This document shows, piece after piece, positions 1-11,640 of a stretch of DNA of 64,000 nt. A program made the position numbers and the translations under genes. How positions within the stretch are numbered: position 1 is the first letter of the stretch; every line of letters begins with the position of its first letter. The stretch lies in contig OV884015.1 in NCBI GenBank assembly GCA_930367205.1, positions 79,809,341-79,873,340 on the forward strand. Direction: 5' to 3'. Origin of the DNA: Acanthosoma haemorrhoidale. Taxonomy: Eukaryota > Arthropoda > Insecta > Hemiptera > Acanthosomatidae. Below the pieces are notes generated by a model that searched no databases, was not told the origin of the DNA, and saw only the letters and a list, made by a program, of their open reading frames with translations.

Positions 1-974
1 CCCGAAAACATCTCTTGATATTGTTCATTTATTTATTTTGTATTTTATATTATACCATGTTTATATTCTTATGTAGAATAAATAGTTATTTAATTAGGCA
101 TACTAACATTTATGTCGTATGAAAAATTAAAAAAATACAAATAAAGTATATCTCAAAATCAATGTGATCTTTGACACTGCATTTTATTGGCCATTGCTTC
201 ATAATTAGGAGTGTATGATGATATTTCTCCTCGTAAGCATTCATCAAGATGTTCAGCAAGTCAAGATTTGCTTTTTGATTTTGTGATAATCATGTGTGAA
301 TAATGATTCATAAAAGCATATGGAACTGAATAACAATTTTATCTTGTACCATGTTTTTTTCTAAAACAGGAATTTGTCAACTATATTCCAAAAATTCTCA
401 TTTGATACATTGGATTTAAGAAAAATTTTTCTCTCAAGATACAAAATTTCTTGCTCCAGTTCTTCTGCCCTTACAACTCTAAACAAAATGTGCAATGATT
501 ACAGCTATTTCGGTAACATTTACTTTGGAAGTAAAAGGATTAATAAAAAAAGAAGACCATCGGGCTTGATGATATTCAATTGACGAAATCCGGTCTTGAA
601 GTAATTGAGAGTTGATAATGAATGACATTTCTATAATACTAATTAATTATTCAATAAAAAACTATACTTAATATTTTATTAAAAATATTTTTTTATCGTT
701 GTTGAACAGGGGAGGACAGGACAATGAAACGGTCACCGGACGCTATCGTGCCCGCGGCTACAGCCCCAGACGTAGTCGGTTCGATCTGCAGAAACCTCAA
801 AGGAAGAGAGAAGTTTAGAATACTGTGAAAAAATCAAGGAGCGGACCGTAGCGTAACGAATCAGACAGTGTCCAGTTACATTCCTGTACGATGGCCAGTA
901 AGAGTGCAGATAATCGTGTCCATCCGACCAAAAGGATGATGGAGAGCTTCCAATTGCTAACCGATTACTTGCAG
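1..974. other. AT-rich non-coding DNA with a GC-richer patch
   Basis: No coding signal that I recognise. A GC-richer stretch lies at about 706-1000, just upstream of a retrotransposon fragment. It may be more of that element, too decayed to read, or unrelated. The short frame at 374-583 has no known motif. Confidence 0.4.
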
Positions 975-1655
975 AGAGTGCTTTCTAATTGTGACGAATT
1001 TCAATAGTCAATGGCAAGACTGCGTCTCAAGCTATTGATATACAAGAGCATACTAAGGCCTACTCTGCTGTATGGTGCACCGCTATTTCGTTATCTGACG
1101 TATACGACAGCTAAGAAACTCCAACAATTCCAAAACGGTATACTGATGAAAGTGGTCAGAGGTACTTCATTCGAGCAGCGAAGAAACAGTGAGCTTCATG
1201 AGATATTTGAGCTGCCTACGGTGGATGAATTCATCCAGACATATCAAAGTTTCCGACTCCTTACAATAATTGACAAACCCAGTGTTCCCACATTGATGGC
1301 AGGTCGCTGTCGCTGCTGGAACGCTTTAGTCTTAGGTTCTAGGTATAGGTTTTAGTTTGTTTTGTTTTGTTTTAGTGTTTAGTGTTTAGTGTCGGTAACA
1401 AGCTGAAGGTGACCCTCATCACCTAGTGTTGTATATGAACTATGAACTTTTTACCATAAAAACAAAATGTATTATATTTATGCACTCCTTCAAATGCATC
1501 TGTGAATGGCAGGAAGAGGAGAAATCTGTATTTCAATAATTTTATATATTTATTTTGTTCATTGTATTATTTTTTTTGAGGTTTTATGAGATGCCTTATT
1601 AATTCTATGTAAGCATTTTTTAAATAAATTAAGGAAAACCCTAAAAAAACAAAAA
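975..1655 (+). mobile_element. 5'-truncated jockey-like non-LTR retrotransposon (family 3)
   Basis: The fragment holds the last part of a jockey-type ORF2 followed by a 3' UTR and an A-rich end near 1645-1662. The 3' UTR contains a short hairpin (GGTGA...TCACC, about 1408-1422) that also occurs in the family-2 elements of this window. The 5' limit is set by where the protein similarity fades, and I found no convincing target-site duplication. The reverse transcriptase catalytic core is absent, so the copy is inert. Confidence 0.65.
1011..1355 (+). pseudogene. C-terminal remnant of jockey-like ORF2 polyprotein
   Basis: An open frame of 114 residues. The stretch LLIYKSILRPTLLYGAP is the hallmark of the region just after the reverse transcriptase domain in jockey-clade elements, and it is followed by KKLQQFQNGIL, also typical. 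The endonuclease and the catalytic palm are missing, so this cannot be a working enzyme. The ATG is internal and is only the first methionine of the surviving frame; similarity continues a little upstream past a stop. The end, ...PTLMAGRCRCWN, resembles the C-terminal tail of the family-2 copies, so the two families are related. Confidence 0.65.
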
Positions 1656-2814
1656 AAAAACAGTGGAAAATGTCATTTCTATATGTGCAACCGGGGATGT
1701 GTAAAATAGACCCCGATAGCAGAAAATACACAATTTACGAATTTTCTCCAATTTTCGTAAAATACGAATATAAATAAAACGTAAGCAATAAAATAATCTT
1801 TATGATGATATTATTCAAAATTCTGTTAAGAATTTTTTGTTTGTCAACTCTGGTATTTTTAACACTCGGTGCCGTGACATTTGTCGATTTTGCTCAAAAA
1901 TAACTTGGAGGGTGGTTTAAATAATGCTGTTTGCTTTCACGCCTCCCTCAAAAGAATCGTACCTTGATGCCCATTGAAGAACTCAAAAGTTCTTCAGGAA
2001 TGAATATTAAGACCATTTAAATCTAACAACCATGTATTTTTCATAATAAAGGATTAGGCTCGGTAACATGACGTTGAAAATTTGTATTACTTCGAAACTT
2101 ACCAATTAAATAAACTTAAATGTTATACTATAACAAGTCTCCTTGATTGATACTTTCAACCAATAAAACAGACAAAAAAATATAACGTTGTATCATTGCA
2201 TAGTGGATATATTCCACTGAAGGTAAGAAATTCCGTATAAAAAAGTACTAAGGTACGTATTTATGTGTTAAATTGCCTAGGCATTAATGATTTAATTATC
2301 TGGCGAATAATAGTTTTTTTTAGTGTTGAGATCTCAAGAGAGCGCCAAAGTAGATGGATAAGCCGCATCGAATGCTTATTGCTGAACAATCCACAAACAA
2401 AAGAGTTGAAGGACCACAAAAAAAAAATAAGAACCGTTTCTCCGGCAAAAGAAGAAAGAAAAAAGTAAAATGAGAAATGTGAAACGAACTGAACGACCAT
2501 AGACTTCTTTCCAACAGACACAGAAACTTAAAAAGAGGGCATTGATCGTTTAGACAGAAAAAAACTGACGATCTGAGAAATTAGAAAACTTGGTTTGAGT
2601 TTTACTAAATAAAATATATATCGATTAGTGGATAGAAGATGTGCCTGTCATTTCCCCACATTACGTAAAAGATTAATTTGGAAATTAGATTTGTTCTATA
2701 TTTTATACAAGCTTAAATATTTATAATAATTATTAACTATTTTGTATTGAATTATTTTAATAAACACAACACGTAAACTTAAACATGTAATAAAATAAAA
2801 GACCAAGCCTTTGG
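1656..2814. other. AT-rich non-coding DNA
   Basis: I see no recognisable gene or repeat. Overlapping short frames at 2261-2521 on both strands cover a purine-rich stretch and lack family motifs. Confidence 0.4.
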
Positions 2815-3044
2815 TCAGATGGAAAAATGTTATAGGTCATTTTTTCTAAGAGATTTTTTCACATTCTAGAGTCTGTAAGTACTATAAAAAGATAATCTAA
2901 GTATTAGCCAACTATCATTGGTCATTGGCAATACGTTCACTCGTGTAAAACCATTTTGTGATTTTTCTTAACACTATACTACTTATAGACTCTGGAATGT
3001 GAAATGATCTGTTAGGAAAAGTGACATAGCATTATGCCATCTGA
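2815..3044. mobile_element. MITE with long terminal inverted repeats
   Basis: The segments at 2815-2881 and 2980-3044 are imperfect inverted repeats of about 65 bp. Both ends carry TCAGATGG (3' end as its complement), and the inner ends pair through AGAGTCTGTAAGTA and its partner. The middle is about 100 bp of AT-rich DNA without coding potential. This is the architecture of a non-autonomous DNA transposon. The superfamily is not assigned because I could not define a target-site duplication. Confidence 0.7.
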
Positions 3045-3770
3045 GCACAGAAGTGATGGTATGCATTTTTGATTTTGCTCATTGACATTAAATCTTGAAT
3101 GACTCCTGAGAAGTTGGCCAGTTAATAGATGACGGCAAAAAATGTAGCTTATCCAGGAGTGCTGTTGGATTTAAATCTAAAATTTTAACTAGGCTAGTTA
3201 TTTTTTACGGCCGCAATCGTGGAACAAAAAGAATTCCAGTAAGACAGACGAATTAAAGTTGATTGTTAAAGATGATTAACAAAATTGATCTATTCGATAC
3301 AGGCAATGTTATTATAATAGCAAATATAAATAAAATAAATAATTTTCCTTCATTCATGAGAACTACGAGAGCATTCTTTGACCAGCGTGCAAAAAAGAAT
3401 GAAGACCATGAGAACGAAAAGAAAGAAACAGACCGCAGGAATACACCCCCACCCTGGCAATTACCGGAGGGTACTAGGCGGGTTCATCGTAGCAAATAGA
3501 ACAACTACGCAGGTACCAGTGGCACTCGAGTGTTCACAGGGGATCAGGTAGCCAACCATGCGGTGAGCCAATCTTGCATCCAGTTTCCCCCGCCCTCCTC
3601 ACTCCTACCAGATAGCATTGGCACTATTTTGGGGCGTCTTACCTCGTTAAGTAATTCATCATGATAAATCATAATTTATCCACCGTGAATATAACCTTTG
3701 AACTTATAGTTTTTACTTGATGTCAAGTCACAATTGGCAAAAACGATACTTTTTACAAAAAATTAAATAA
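3045..3770. other. Non-coding DNA
   Basis: A short frame (3263-3499) has no recognisable motif. A GC-richer patch lies at 3430-3640. Nothing else is identified. Confidence 0.35.
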
Positions 3771-4310
3771 AAAATCAAGTCATGAGTGATACATCACACC
3801 ATTGTTTCAAAACCAGCTAGATCCATTTTCATTAATTTTACTCAAGAGATAAAAAAACAAAAAACAACCCCAATCCAGGACTTAATAAATACTTAATTGG
3901 TAAATACTTTCGGTTCATTCGGAAGGAGTCCTACCTAGGTTCCTGATTGTTTTAAGATAGTTTTCATCGTCAGAGGTATTATATTAATGTAAATTGGTTT
4001 TGTTTTTTTGTCTCTCCTGACAAATTTCTGAAAATGGTTTTGAAAATAAACTCTTCTGTTAATCTTAATATGAAATAAAAATTCAAGTCATGTGTGACAC
4101 CGTCACTGGATTGAGGCGTTTTGTTTCAAGACCAGATACATCCATTTTCAGAAATTTTAAAGAAGAGACAAAAAACCAACTCCAATCCAGGCATTAGAAT
4201 TTAAGATAGTTTTCTTCGTCAGCAGTATTTCAGTTTTAATGTAAATTGGGGGTGTTTTTTGTCTCTCCTGTAAAATTTCTGAAAATGGATTTGAAACTAT
4301 ACTCCTCTAT
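3771..4310. repeat. Tandem pair of inverted-repeat (MITE-like) units
   Basis: Two copies of the same structure lie in direct tandem, about 307-319 bp apart. Each starts with the leader TCAAGTCATG, then an inverted-repeat element opening with GTTTCAA and closing with TTGAAA: 3804-4046 and 4123-4297. Within each, the left arm (CCATTTTC... then GAGACAAAAAA) pairs with the right arm (TTTTTTGTCTCTCCTG... GAAAATGG). The second copy is shorter in its centre. The pair arose either by duplication of one insertion with its flank or as two nested insertions. Confidence 0.65.
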
Positions 4311-4348
4311 TAAGGGTCTCGTTAAAGCTTTGGAAATGATTTCGGACA

Positions 4349-4392
4349 ATTTTACTGACTTTTTGTAACTGTAGTCCACTAAACCCCGAAAA
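4349..4392 (-). repeat. Short dispersed repeat (third copy)
   Basis: Read on the minus strand this matches the segments at about 10768 and 32720 through TTTAGTGGACTACAGTTACA followed by AAAGTCA-TAAAA. The family is unknown. It may be the conserved end of a longer element. Confidence 0.4.
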
Positions 4393-4547
4393 AATATTGC
4401 ATATTATCAATCAAGATATCCAGATCTTAATTACATAATCGACTCAGTTTCTTAGGTAAATAATTATTTCTTAATCAGTAATTATTATATTAATGGCTAT
4501 TCTCAACCTTAAATTCAGTATTACTAACCCGATTCACTACTTTTTGT

Positions 4548-4693
4548 AGCTACTCATTTATCCTCACGAGGTCGCCAAGGACCAACCTCGTCCTGATCCT
4601 TCCAATCTCAGAAAAATCCTTGAACGACCCTGGGTTTTCACAGTTAGTTTGCTGAACCCTGGGCTTCATGTCTATTCAAGCCATTACACATTT
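4548..4693 (-). mobile_element. tRNA-derived SINE remnant
   Basis: On the minus strand the left part resembles a tRNA-related head (AGCAAACTAACTG, then AACCCAGGGTCGTTCAAGG as a worn B box). The body ends in GAGGATAAATGAGTAGC. The same body and a better preserved head occur at 46985-47134, which supports one SINE family. It is a decayed copy. Confidence 0.5.
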
Positions 4694-5310
4694 CAAAAAA
4701 GCGCTTAAAGAGTATTTTAGTTTGGTTCAAAAGCTTTTTCATACAGAAATGATTAAATTGTTAATATAAGTAAGTTTTGTAGGAAGTACAACTTTTACTT
4801 GCTTAAAATTAAAAAATATTTTCAAATTTCATTATTATTAAATTGACTCTTATTACGCATTATTCGTTTACGCTTTATTCACAGTCAAAATAAAGCGATA
4901 GGAATTAAAATATCATAGATGAAACTATAACTGGGCCCATAACATAATTATAGGGGCGATTACGACACGCGTGAGAAATGACCTCATTGCTCATAATTTA
5001 CACCTATCACTATTAAAGGAAAGTTATTGCCATTCGCAAAAAATAATTATCAGTTGATACTGAGATCAATAATATTTTTTTTATTAATGTTATTTTTTAC
5101 TAATCAAATTTTTAATCAATAATCAACTAGATTTTAATTTCTAAAACTAATGCATAAGCAGTACCGATTGCAAGGAAATGTCCTGATATAAAAATTTAAG
5201 TTGCTAACCCACTAATGTAGAGTCACTGAAAATGATTTTTGAAAAAGACAGGTAACGATACTCTAAAAACAATTTTTTTTTTGTTTCACTAAAACGATAG
5301 ATAGTTGAAT
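4694..5310. other. AT-rich non-coding DNA
   Basis: Nothing recognised. Confidence 0.4.
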
Positions 5311-5530
5311 TTGTTACCTTATACCTTATACAAGCAGTGTTAATGTCATTACCTTCATAAGTCTTTCATTATTACTTATTCATTACTTTATAACCTACTG
5401 ATGAAAAGTAATGCCATTCCCAATGGTCGTATAAGATTGAAAAGTAATGAAGGAGTAATGATGAAAGACTTATAAAGGTTTACATTACATTACAGATAAT
5501 GACATTACCACTGATCGTGTAAGGTCCCCT
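5311..5530. mobile_element. Nested inverted-repeat element (MITE-like)
   Basis: The arms at about 5323-5391 and 5441-5525 are inverted copies of each other. Both contain CTTATAC/ACACGA, GTAATGTCATTA and the complement of AAGACTTAT. The right arm has an extra insert of about 17 bp rich in TAATGTA. The centre (about 5400-5440) carries another, weaker copy of the end motif (ATGGTCGTATAAG), suggesting insertion of one copy into another or an internal duplication. Confidence 0.65.
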
Positions 5531-6427
5531 GTAGCGACCATTAACTACATAAGATAAATCACCCTATACTCTATTGTATCTATATTGTAAATTGGTTATA
5601 ATATGTTGTAAATTAATTTAAGTAAATGTAAATAACATTACCAAACTATAAGTCAAACCAGTGCAAATATTGTAAACAATAAAAGACGCAGCTTCAAAAA
5701 ACTAGTTAGAGGCTGGTAGGGTAAAGCAAGTAGCAAGCGACCCAGACCGAGGCTTAGGTCACTGCCGAGAAGAAAGCGTCATCGCACCCTGGTTGGCCAG
5801 AATAAAGCCGCAGATCATTGGCTACTAACGAGCCACCACTGACTGTAAGTAGGGCCAGGTTTTGGCCTGTAAATCATTCTAACAACCGCTCTCTAACTGG
5901 TGCATGCAGCTGCACTGATGTTTCAAGACTTGGCCTTCTCATTTATGAAAACCTCTGGATCTTTCTTCCTAACCTCGCTATGTTTTAGTCCGGCCTTGTC
6001 AGACCCCACACTCTGCTAGTGGGATTCTTTGCCTTCGTCTCGCTAAAACTAGCAGCTCCTTGGGAGACACCTCTCCCTCGCGTACAACGGTTGGCGTGGC
6101 CCTACAAACTATACCTAGTAGTGTCTCCCATGGCAATTCAGTCTGCCTCTCTCCGGTTCACACTCGCCTTTGGGATCCGGATGGTTTTGATAGTGCATTG
6201 TCGGGGCACATGCCTATCTAATATGGAGTCAGATAGTAAGACCCGTCATGAAGCAATTGTCCAGGTCATAGCCTAATCAACCCTCACTTCGTCACTAGGG
6301 CTGGGGTAACTAGGCACCCCCCTCGTGACGACCCGGCATCCCCTTTGGACAGAATTAAATTAAAACATATTGAGAGTGTACCAATTCGTGTATGACGTTG
6401 GAATAATGAAAATTTTATATTTCGTTC
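5531..6427. other. GC-richer non-coding region, possible old repeat
   Basis: From about 5690 to 6340 the base composition is clearly richer in G and C than its surroundings, and ends near a C-rich run at 6315-6325. An 85-residue frame (6019-6276) has no recognisable domain. It could be the 5' part of a degraded retroelement or an unrelated exon; I cannot decide. Confidence 0.3.
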
Positions 6428-6466
6428 ACAGTCTTGAGGATGCTAGAATAGCCGAAACGATGACAA
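6428..6466 (+). ncRNA. Hammerhead-like 3' motif of a retroelement (copy b)
   Basis: The order is a CAGTC stem strand, TTGAGGA, a short hairpin (GCTA...TAGC), then CGAAAC and GAC. This follows the layout of the hammerhead ribozyme core (CUGANGA, stem II, GAAA) seen in Penelope-like retroelements. The first core base is changed (C to T) and the cleavage triplet reads GAT, so activity is unlikely. The same motif recurs at 16214, 39611 and 57490. Confidence 0.35.
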
Positions 6467-6469
6467 AGT

Positions 6470-7940
6470 TTAAAAACAAGACAGTAAAGCCTCTTGTGAA
6501 AAATATGTGTTTTTTATACAGTTATTATTTCGAAATAGAGAGATGAGTCTCTGTTTAGAATGTTGGCTTGTTGGAATATTAGTAGTTAATTGTTTTAGCA
6601 ATAACTATATGATTTAAAGTCTAAATTATGGGTTTGAGTTAGTAGTAACTAATAAAATTAACATAGAATGCGACAGGATTCTTAATTTCATTATGAACAA
6701 GACCTTAATTTAATATTATCCATCATCAATGGAAATAAATCCTCGATTTCGTCAAAGATTAAGGAGATTCCAGGAGTAACAGAAACATGGAAATAGGTAC
6801 AAAACAGGGCGAACGAAAAGGGCATAGGCCTAATTGTCGGATCAATAAACCTTATAAGGGTCCCCACTCCATTCATCTAATTTAATCTAACCAATAAAGT
6901 TTTTCCACGGATAAACAACACACCCGGAGAAAAGAGAGGCCTAGGATAGAAAATGACTCTCTAATCCGATACACTTCCAGACTGTCTGAGAAAAGAGGCT
7001 TCGGACCAAGAAATAGGGTAATGCCTTCTGGACCGTTTTTAAATTTTCAACTGTCCAGAGTAGTTTGCGGCATTACCTGTATTTTATTTTTTATTATGAC
7101 ACAGAGAATAATGAATAATGAGGTGGGATTTTTCTTTCGACGATATGATTCCCCCTCCACCTAAGTAAGTAACCGTCCCTTTTCTTATCCTGTGAGAAGG
7201 TCCTCCATCCTCCTGGGACAGTATGACCCGTTTCCAGTCAAGTAGGCTAATAACGCACGGTCGAAAAAACAGCACATATACCTACATAAAACTGTCCCGA
7301 AGAAAGTGGTTTGTTTTGATAGTGGTGAAAGACGGATGACGGTATGCCGCTGACGGGACTCTTGACAGGCTTTGACTGCTGCTGCAGATAAGCCTCTTAC
7401 GTGCGGTTGTCAGTATGTCCGTCTATCCCGGAACAATACCATAAATGTAGACGATCACATATGCAAGGCATGCTATAAAGAAAAACGCTGTTCTTTTGCA
7501 TGCGTTTTCGTTAAACTAGCTTAGCAGAGGATTGGTACTTACTAACTTACTGTGAAAACTAACAGGTAGTTTATATTTACGAAATAAATAAATAAAATAA
7601 AAATAACTAAAACTTGTTTGATATTGACTGGAACGTAACCTTTTTTAAAACATTTGAAATTATTATTGTTTTTATAACAGTAATAATCATAAATAATAAA
7701 TTACAAATTTAAATCTTAAATAGGTAGGCGCCCATGGCAAAATGGGCCCGGTATTCACCGCGTTATATTTACTTTCCTTATTATTTCCTGTTACTGTACT
7801 TAAATCGCGAACTTTTTTTTTTTTTTTCTCAAAACCCCTTTATTGATTATATAATGTGTGAACAAAATGAACAAGATCACGAACTAACAACATTTTATGC
7901 ATTATATACCTTGCAAATGTCAGGTCGATTGAATCATTTT
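6470..7940. other. Non-coding DNA
   Basis: No family motif in any short frame. GC-richer patches lie at 6900-7080 and 7300-7440. Nothing recognised. Confidence 0.4.
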
Positions 7941-8332
7941 AATGACAGCTACCTTTTGACAGGGTTTGGCACGCAGGTTTGCTTTACAAGCTCAAAAGAT
8001 ATTTACCACAGACCCTTTTCCTAATCCTAAAGTTCTACATTTCAAACCGCATCTTCCAAGTCCGCTGTGGTTTAGAATATTCTAACTATTATTCCATAAA
8101 AGCAGGACTTCCACAGGGCAGTGTCCTGGGTCCCATCCTCTATAACCTATACACCGCTGATGTCCCCTCTACCCCCAATATCTTCTTGGCATCATTTGCC
8201 AACAGTGTTGTCATCCACTCAGACTCCGATATAGCATCCCATAACCTTCAAAAACACCTTGATGAGATCGAGTGATCGAGGCAGATTGTAATTTTATCAT
8301 AATAAAGAAGTTAAATAAAAATGACAGCTACC
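7941..8332 (+). mobile_element. Internally deleted family-1 jockey-like insertion with 13-bp TSD
   Basis: The 13-bp direct repeat AATGACAGCTACC lies at 7941-7953 and 8320-8332 and brackets an insert of about 366 bp. The insert opens abruptly inside the reverse transcriptase gene (FDRVWH motif at 7955) and runs to about 8277. It then jumps directly to the family's 3' terminus (GCAGATTGTAATT... AATAAAG) and ends in an A-rich tail. Roughly the last half of the ORF and most of the 3' UTR are absent. The terminal variant (TTTTATCATAATAAAG) matches copy F at 56550, so these two belong to one subfamily. Confidence 0.85.
7955..8277 (+). pseudogene. Jockey-like reverse transcriptase core fragment, catalytic site lost
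   Basis: Two segments of the reverse transcriptase palm survive: FDRVWHAGLLYKLKRYLP and, at about 8111, LPQGSVLGP. The catalytic box, expected as F/Y-A-D-D, here reads FANS at 8194-8205, so both metal-binding aspartates are gone. The frame closes with NLQKHLDEIE at 8275, where the internal deletion joins it to the 3' UTR. In copy A the same region reads FADD, so the loss is specific to this copy or its lineage. No start codon belongs to this fragment because it is 5'-truncated. Confidence 0.8.
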
Positions 8333-10767
8333 GTAGCAAAGACGACAGAGGATATCCTGTGATCATATTAAAACATAAAAAATAATAATGGGTGCCAAGG
8401 TACAGATACAAAAATAACCCTTAATAGTCAAAGATAAGTATACCTTTGTGGTACTAATGGGTCACTGTTTATACGAAAGTCTCAGGTGTTTAACTGCATT
8501 AAAGCTACTAGTCACAAATAGACCTTATGAATATCATAGTCAACAAAACATGCAGGACATCCTTACGTCAGGAGCAAGAGACGAGCTGACGTAGGAAGTT
8601 ACGAAATTCAGAATAAATATCGTAGCGACGCATCGAAAAATAAATAACGAATGAGTAAAAAAAAACACACCCATATACGTATATTAATGTTATTTGAAAA
8701 ACATACGAATGAATCGGCTGTCTCTGGATGTACGAACGAGTTGTACGATAGAGCTTGTGGAAACTATCAGAAAGTTTAGTGGTAAATACATTTTTTATCC
8801 TCAGATAGTAAAGTTTACTTGTTGTCTAATGAAAAATAAGTGGAAGCATAAGAAAATAATTACAATGAGTCGGTCCTGATTTTTGAACACCTAAGCTTTT
8901 TCAAGTTACAGACAGGAATATTTAAAGCATGATTCAAAATTAAGATTATATAATTATAGTTATTAGGGGATATCAAAGATGAAGAGAGCCCCAAATGTCC
9001 ATAGAATCACCAATAAAAAAGACAGCATTATAATAGCTGACACCTGGTTTTAGTATGTCATAGCGTAACGACAAACATTCGTTGTCTGCAACATCTCCAA
9101 ACTCTTAAGTCCGCAACAAACGGGTAATTTTCCCCGAAAGTAGAAATGACTCGCAGTGCAAAATATGGGAAGTGAAAGTTTTCTAGGAGTGCAGGTGAGA
9201 GCTTTCACTCATGAATTTTTATTTCCTATTTTTCCTTTTCAAATTTCCAAGACAATAATAATCCTATACATTATGCAACACTTTCGGAACAGGCGCAATC
9301 AGGCGCCGATGATCCGGAATAGACCCAACGCCTAGGCATATGATTTGTCAGAACAAATGCAGTCTTGAGACGCATATATTCTTAATAACGAGCATATCTG
9401 ATCCTTTCCCGGATAAGGACATCAAGTTATATTTCACTGACTGCAACTCTTCCACGCCTCACCAATCTATTTTACAATAGGCGTCCTTCCAGTTGCCACT
9501 CCATCCAATATATTCATCATGCATAATTATAAATTAAATTACAAGGTAGTACAGAAGACTATCTTAAATAATAGTTCTCAAGTCTAACAAATATTTATAT
9601 TTTAAAGACAGTCCAGGCGGAAAGTTTACTTACTCCAGACTTAAACAAACAAAGTTAAACAAAAGATCATCAAACGGAGTTAACTTTTCAATGGATGATT
9701 CATTGCTGGTAACTAGTTAGAAAAGAAACATAACATTGATTGAGTGTAAGCGATATTATTACTACTTTATGATGTAACGTTGTCCCTTTTTGAAGTATTA
9801 TTTCCAGGATAATGATGGGGTGAATGATAATAATGTCAGAATTTCTAATAAACTTAACACCACAAAAAGTGTTCTCGTTAATTCTGAGGACACCGCATCC
9901 AAAAGGCTCTACGTCAGAAAGTAAAAGTATTGACGAAAAATTCAAATTGCTCAAAATAAATTTCTTAGAATCATATATAATTACCACTTACTACACTACA
10001 ATTTAAAAAATATTCATGAAGAATTAAATAATATTTTCATTGAACAATTCTTGTAGTCTCAGGCTAAACATTTTTTAACTTCATAAATCCACTAATTATA
10101 TAAATAGTAAATTACAATAAAGTACTATACAAAAGTTACATCCATAAGAGTAGCAAACATATTTTATTACAGTAGAGTAGCAAGTCAAGCTAAAATTAAC
10201 AATAATCTTACTTATTTTATTGTATCAAGCTTTCATTTAGCCATCACTTTATATTTAAGTTAATCTCAATATTGTTATTTAGTTTTACCAGCATTAATTT
10301 TTTTTTTCTGAAACCCTACAATCAGTCAATACAATAGTGAACAGTGTATTTAGACGCAAGCTACCACACTATTGTATATATAAATTGGTGTATATTTTTT
10401 TTAAAGTAATAAAGATTTTTATTATCATTAAAAGGATGAACGTTAAATGTCTCAATGGGGCAAACTAAGAGAAAATACTGGATTCTACTCCAGCTGGATG
10501 ACACGTACATTCTAAAACTTATACAATTCTATTCCAAATGTATCATTTTATTATGAATTGGGATCTCGTACATCTAATCATTCATTGATAGTATTGAAAT
10601 TGTCACTTTAAATTAAGCTTGTACATTTATTTTATAGATTTATCCAATATAATTTTTTATTAATGGCTTATTCCTACGGGTTTAACACTCGGTCATAACT
10701 ACTGAGGAATTTCTCCCGGAGGTATCATTTACAAAGTAATTAAAGATCTTAACGTCTTGTTTAATAA
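8333..10767. other. AT-rich non-coding DNA with one small hairpin
   Basis: At 8561-8571 and 8586-8595 the words CCTTACGTCAG and CTGACGTAGG form a near-perfect hairpin. The other frames (8694-8879, 9700-9987 and 9824-10006) overlap on both strands and carry no known motif. Otherwise nothing recognised. Confidence 0.4.
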
Positions 10768-10836
10768 CATGTTTTGGTGTTGTGACTTTAGTGGACTGTA
10801 ATTACAAAACCTCATTAAAACATCAATAATCATTCA
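10768..10836 (+). repeat. Short dispersed repeat
   Basis: Shares GACTTTAGTGGACTGTAATT, ACAA and CATTAAAAC with 32720-32786 (plus strand) and, more weakly, with 4349-4392 (minus strand). About 70 bp are alignable. The family is unknown. Confidence 0.45.
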
Positions 10837-11640
10837 AAATGGAGTAGCAATTTCATTTAAACGTAGACATTATTGATGTATTCATCGACAGCTCCTCACT
10901 AAAAGGAGCGGACTGTGACGAGAAAGTGACTGACGGACAGACTTAAAGACGAGATGTGTGGGCCGTAGAAAGTTATAATGACGGCATATTCCGTAATTCG
11001 AGGAGTATGTTCGCCGAAGAGGGCGGGGGTGGTACGACCCCATTCGTGCCCCGATTGTCTTCGGTGACGGGTCAGTCCGAAGATGTTTTGTGTCACTGCC
11101 GCGTCTGCTTCGAATTGCTAAACAGTCCCCGAAAGACAGGACCGCTTCTTTATTTTAAAACACACATTAGCATACAGGCCGAACGAATCGATCGATGATA
11201 CTGACCTAATAAACGCAACTCTCTGGTTTTCCCCGAAGCTCCGTACTATTAATATTTATTTAGACATGGTTTTCTAGTTCGTAACACACGTTTTAAGGTA
11301 CTAAAGAACTGGAGGTTATAGGAGGAGGGGGTAGAGCAACAATCGCTAAACTGAGTAGACTCAAAGTTTGGTAGAGGGGTTTTCCAAATATTACGAGTTC
11401 CATCCAAGGTAGACAGACGAGCAATGGTGTAAAGTGAACTGGAAGGTCACTAAGATGCTACATGGGCCCTACCAAGTGGAATGAACTCAATATATATTTG
11501 ACAAGAATTTTAAACTGTCATTCTCAGCGCTACAACTAGCGATAATATGATAAGCATTGATATAAAACAAACATATTAATATCTAATGGTTGATTGTTAA
11601 GTAGTTAAAAAGATTGAGTAGTCAAAAACAAAATAATAAT
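10837..11640. other. Non-coding DNA with a GC-rich patch
   Basis: A GC-richer patch lies at about 10895-11130 with short frames on both strands and no recognisable protein. It could be a promoter, an exon or an old repeat; the sequence alone does not tell. Confidence 0.3.
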
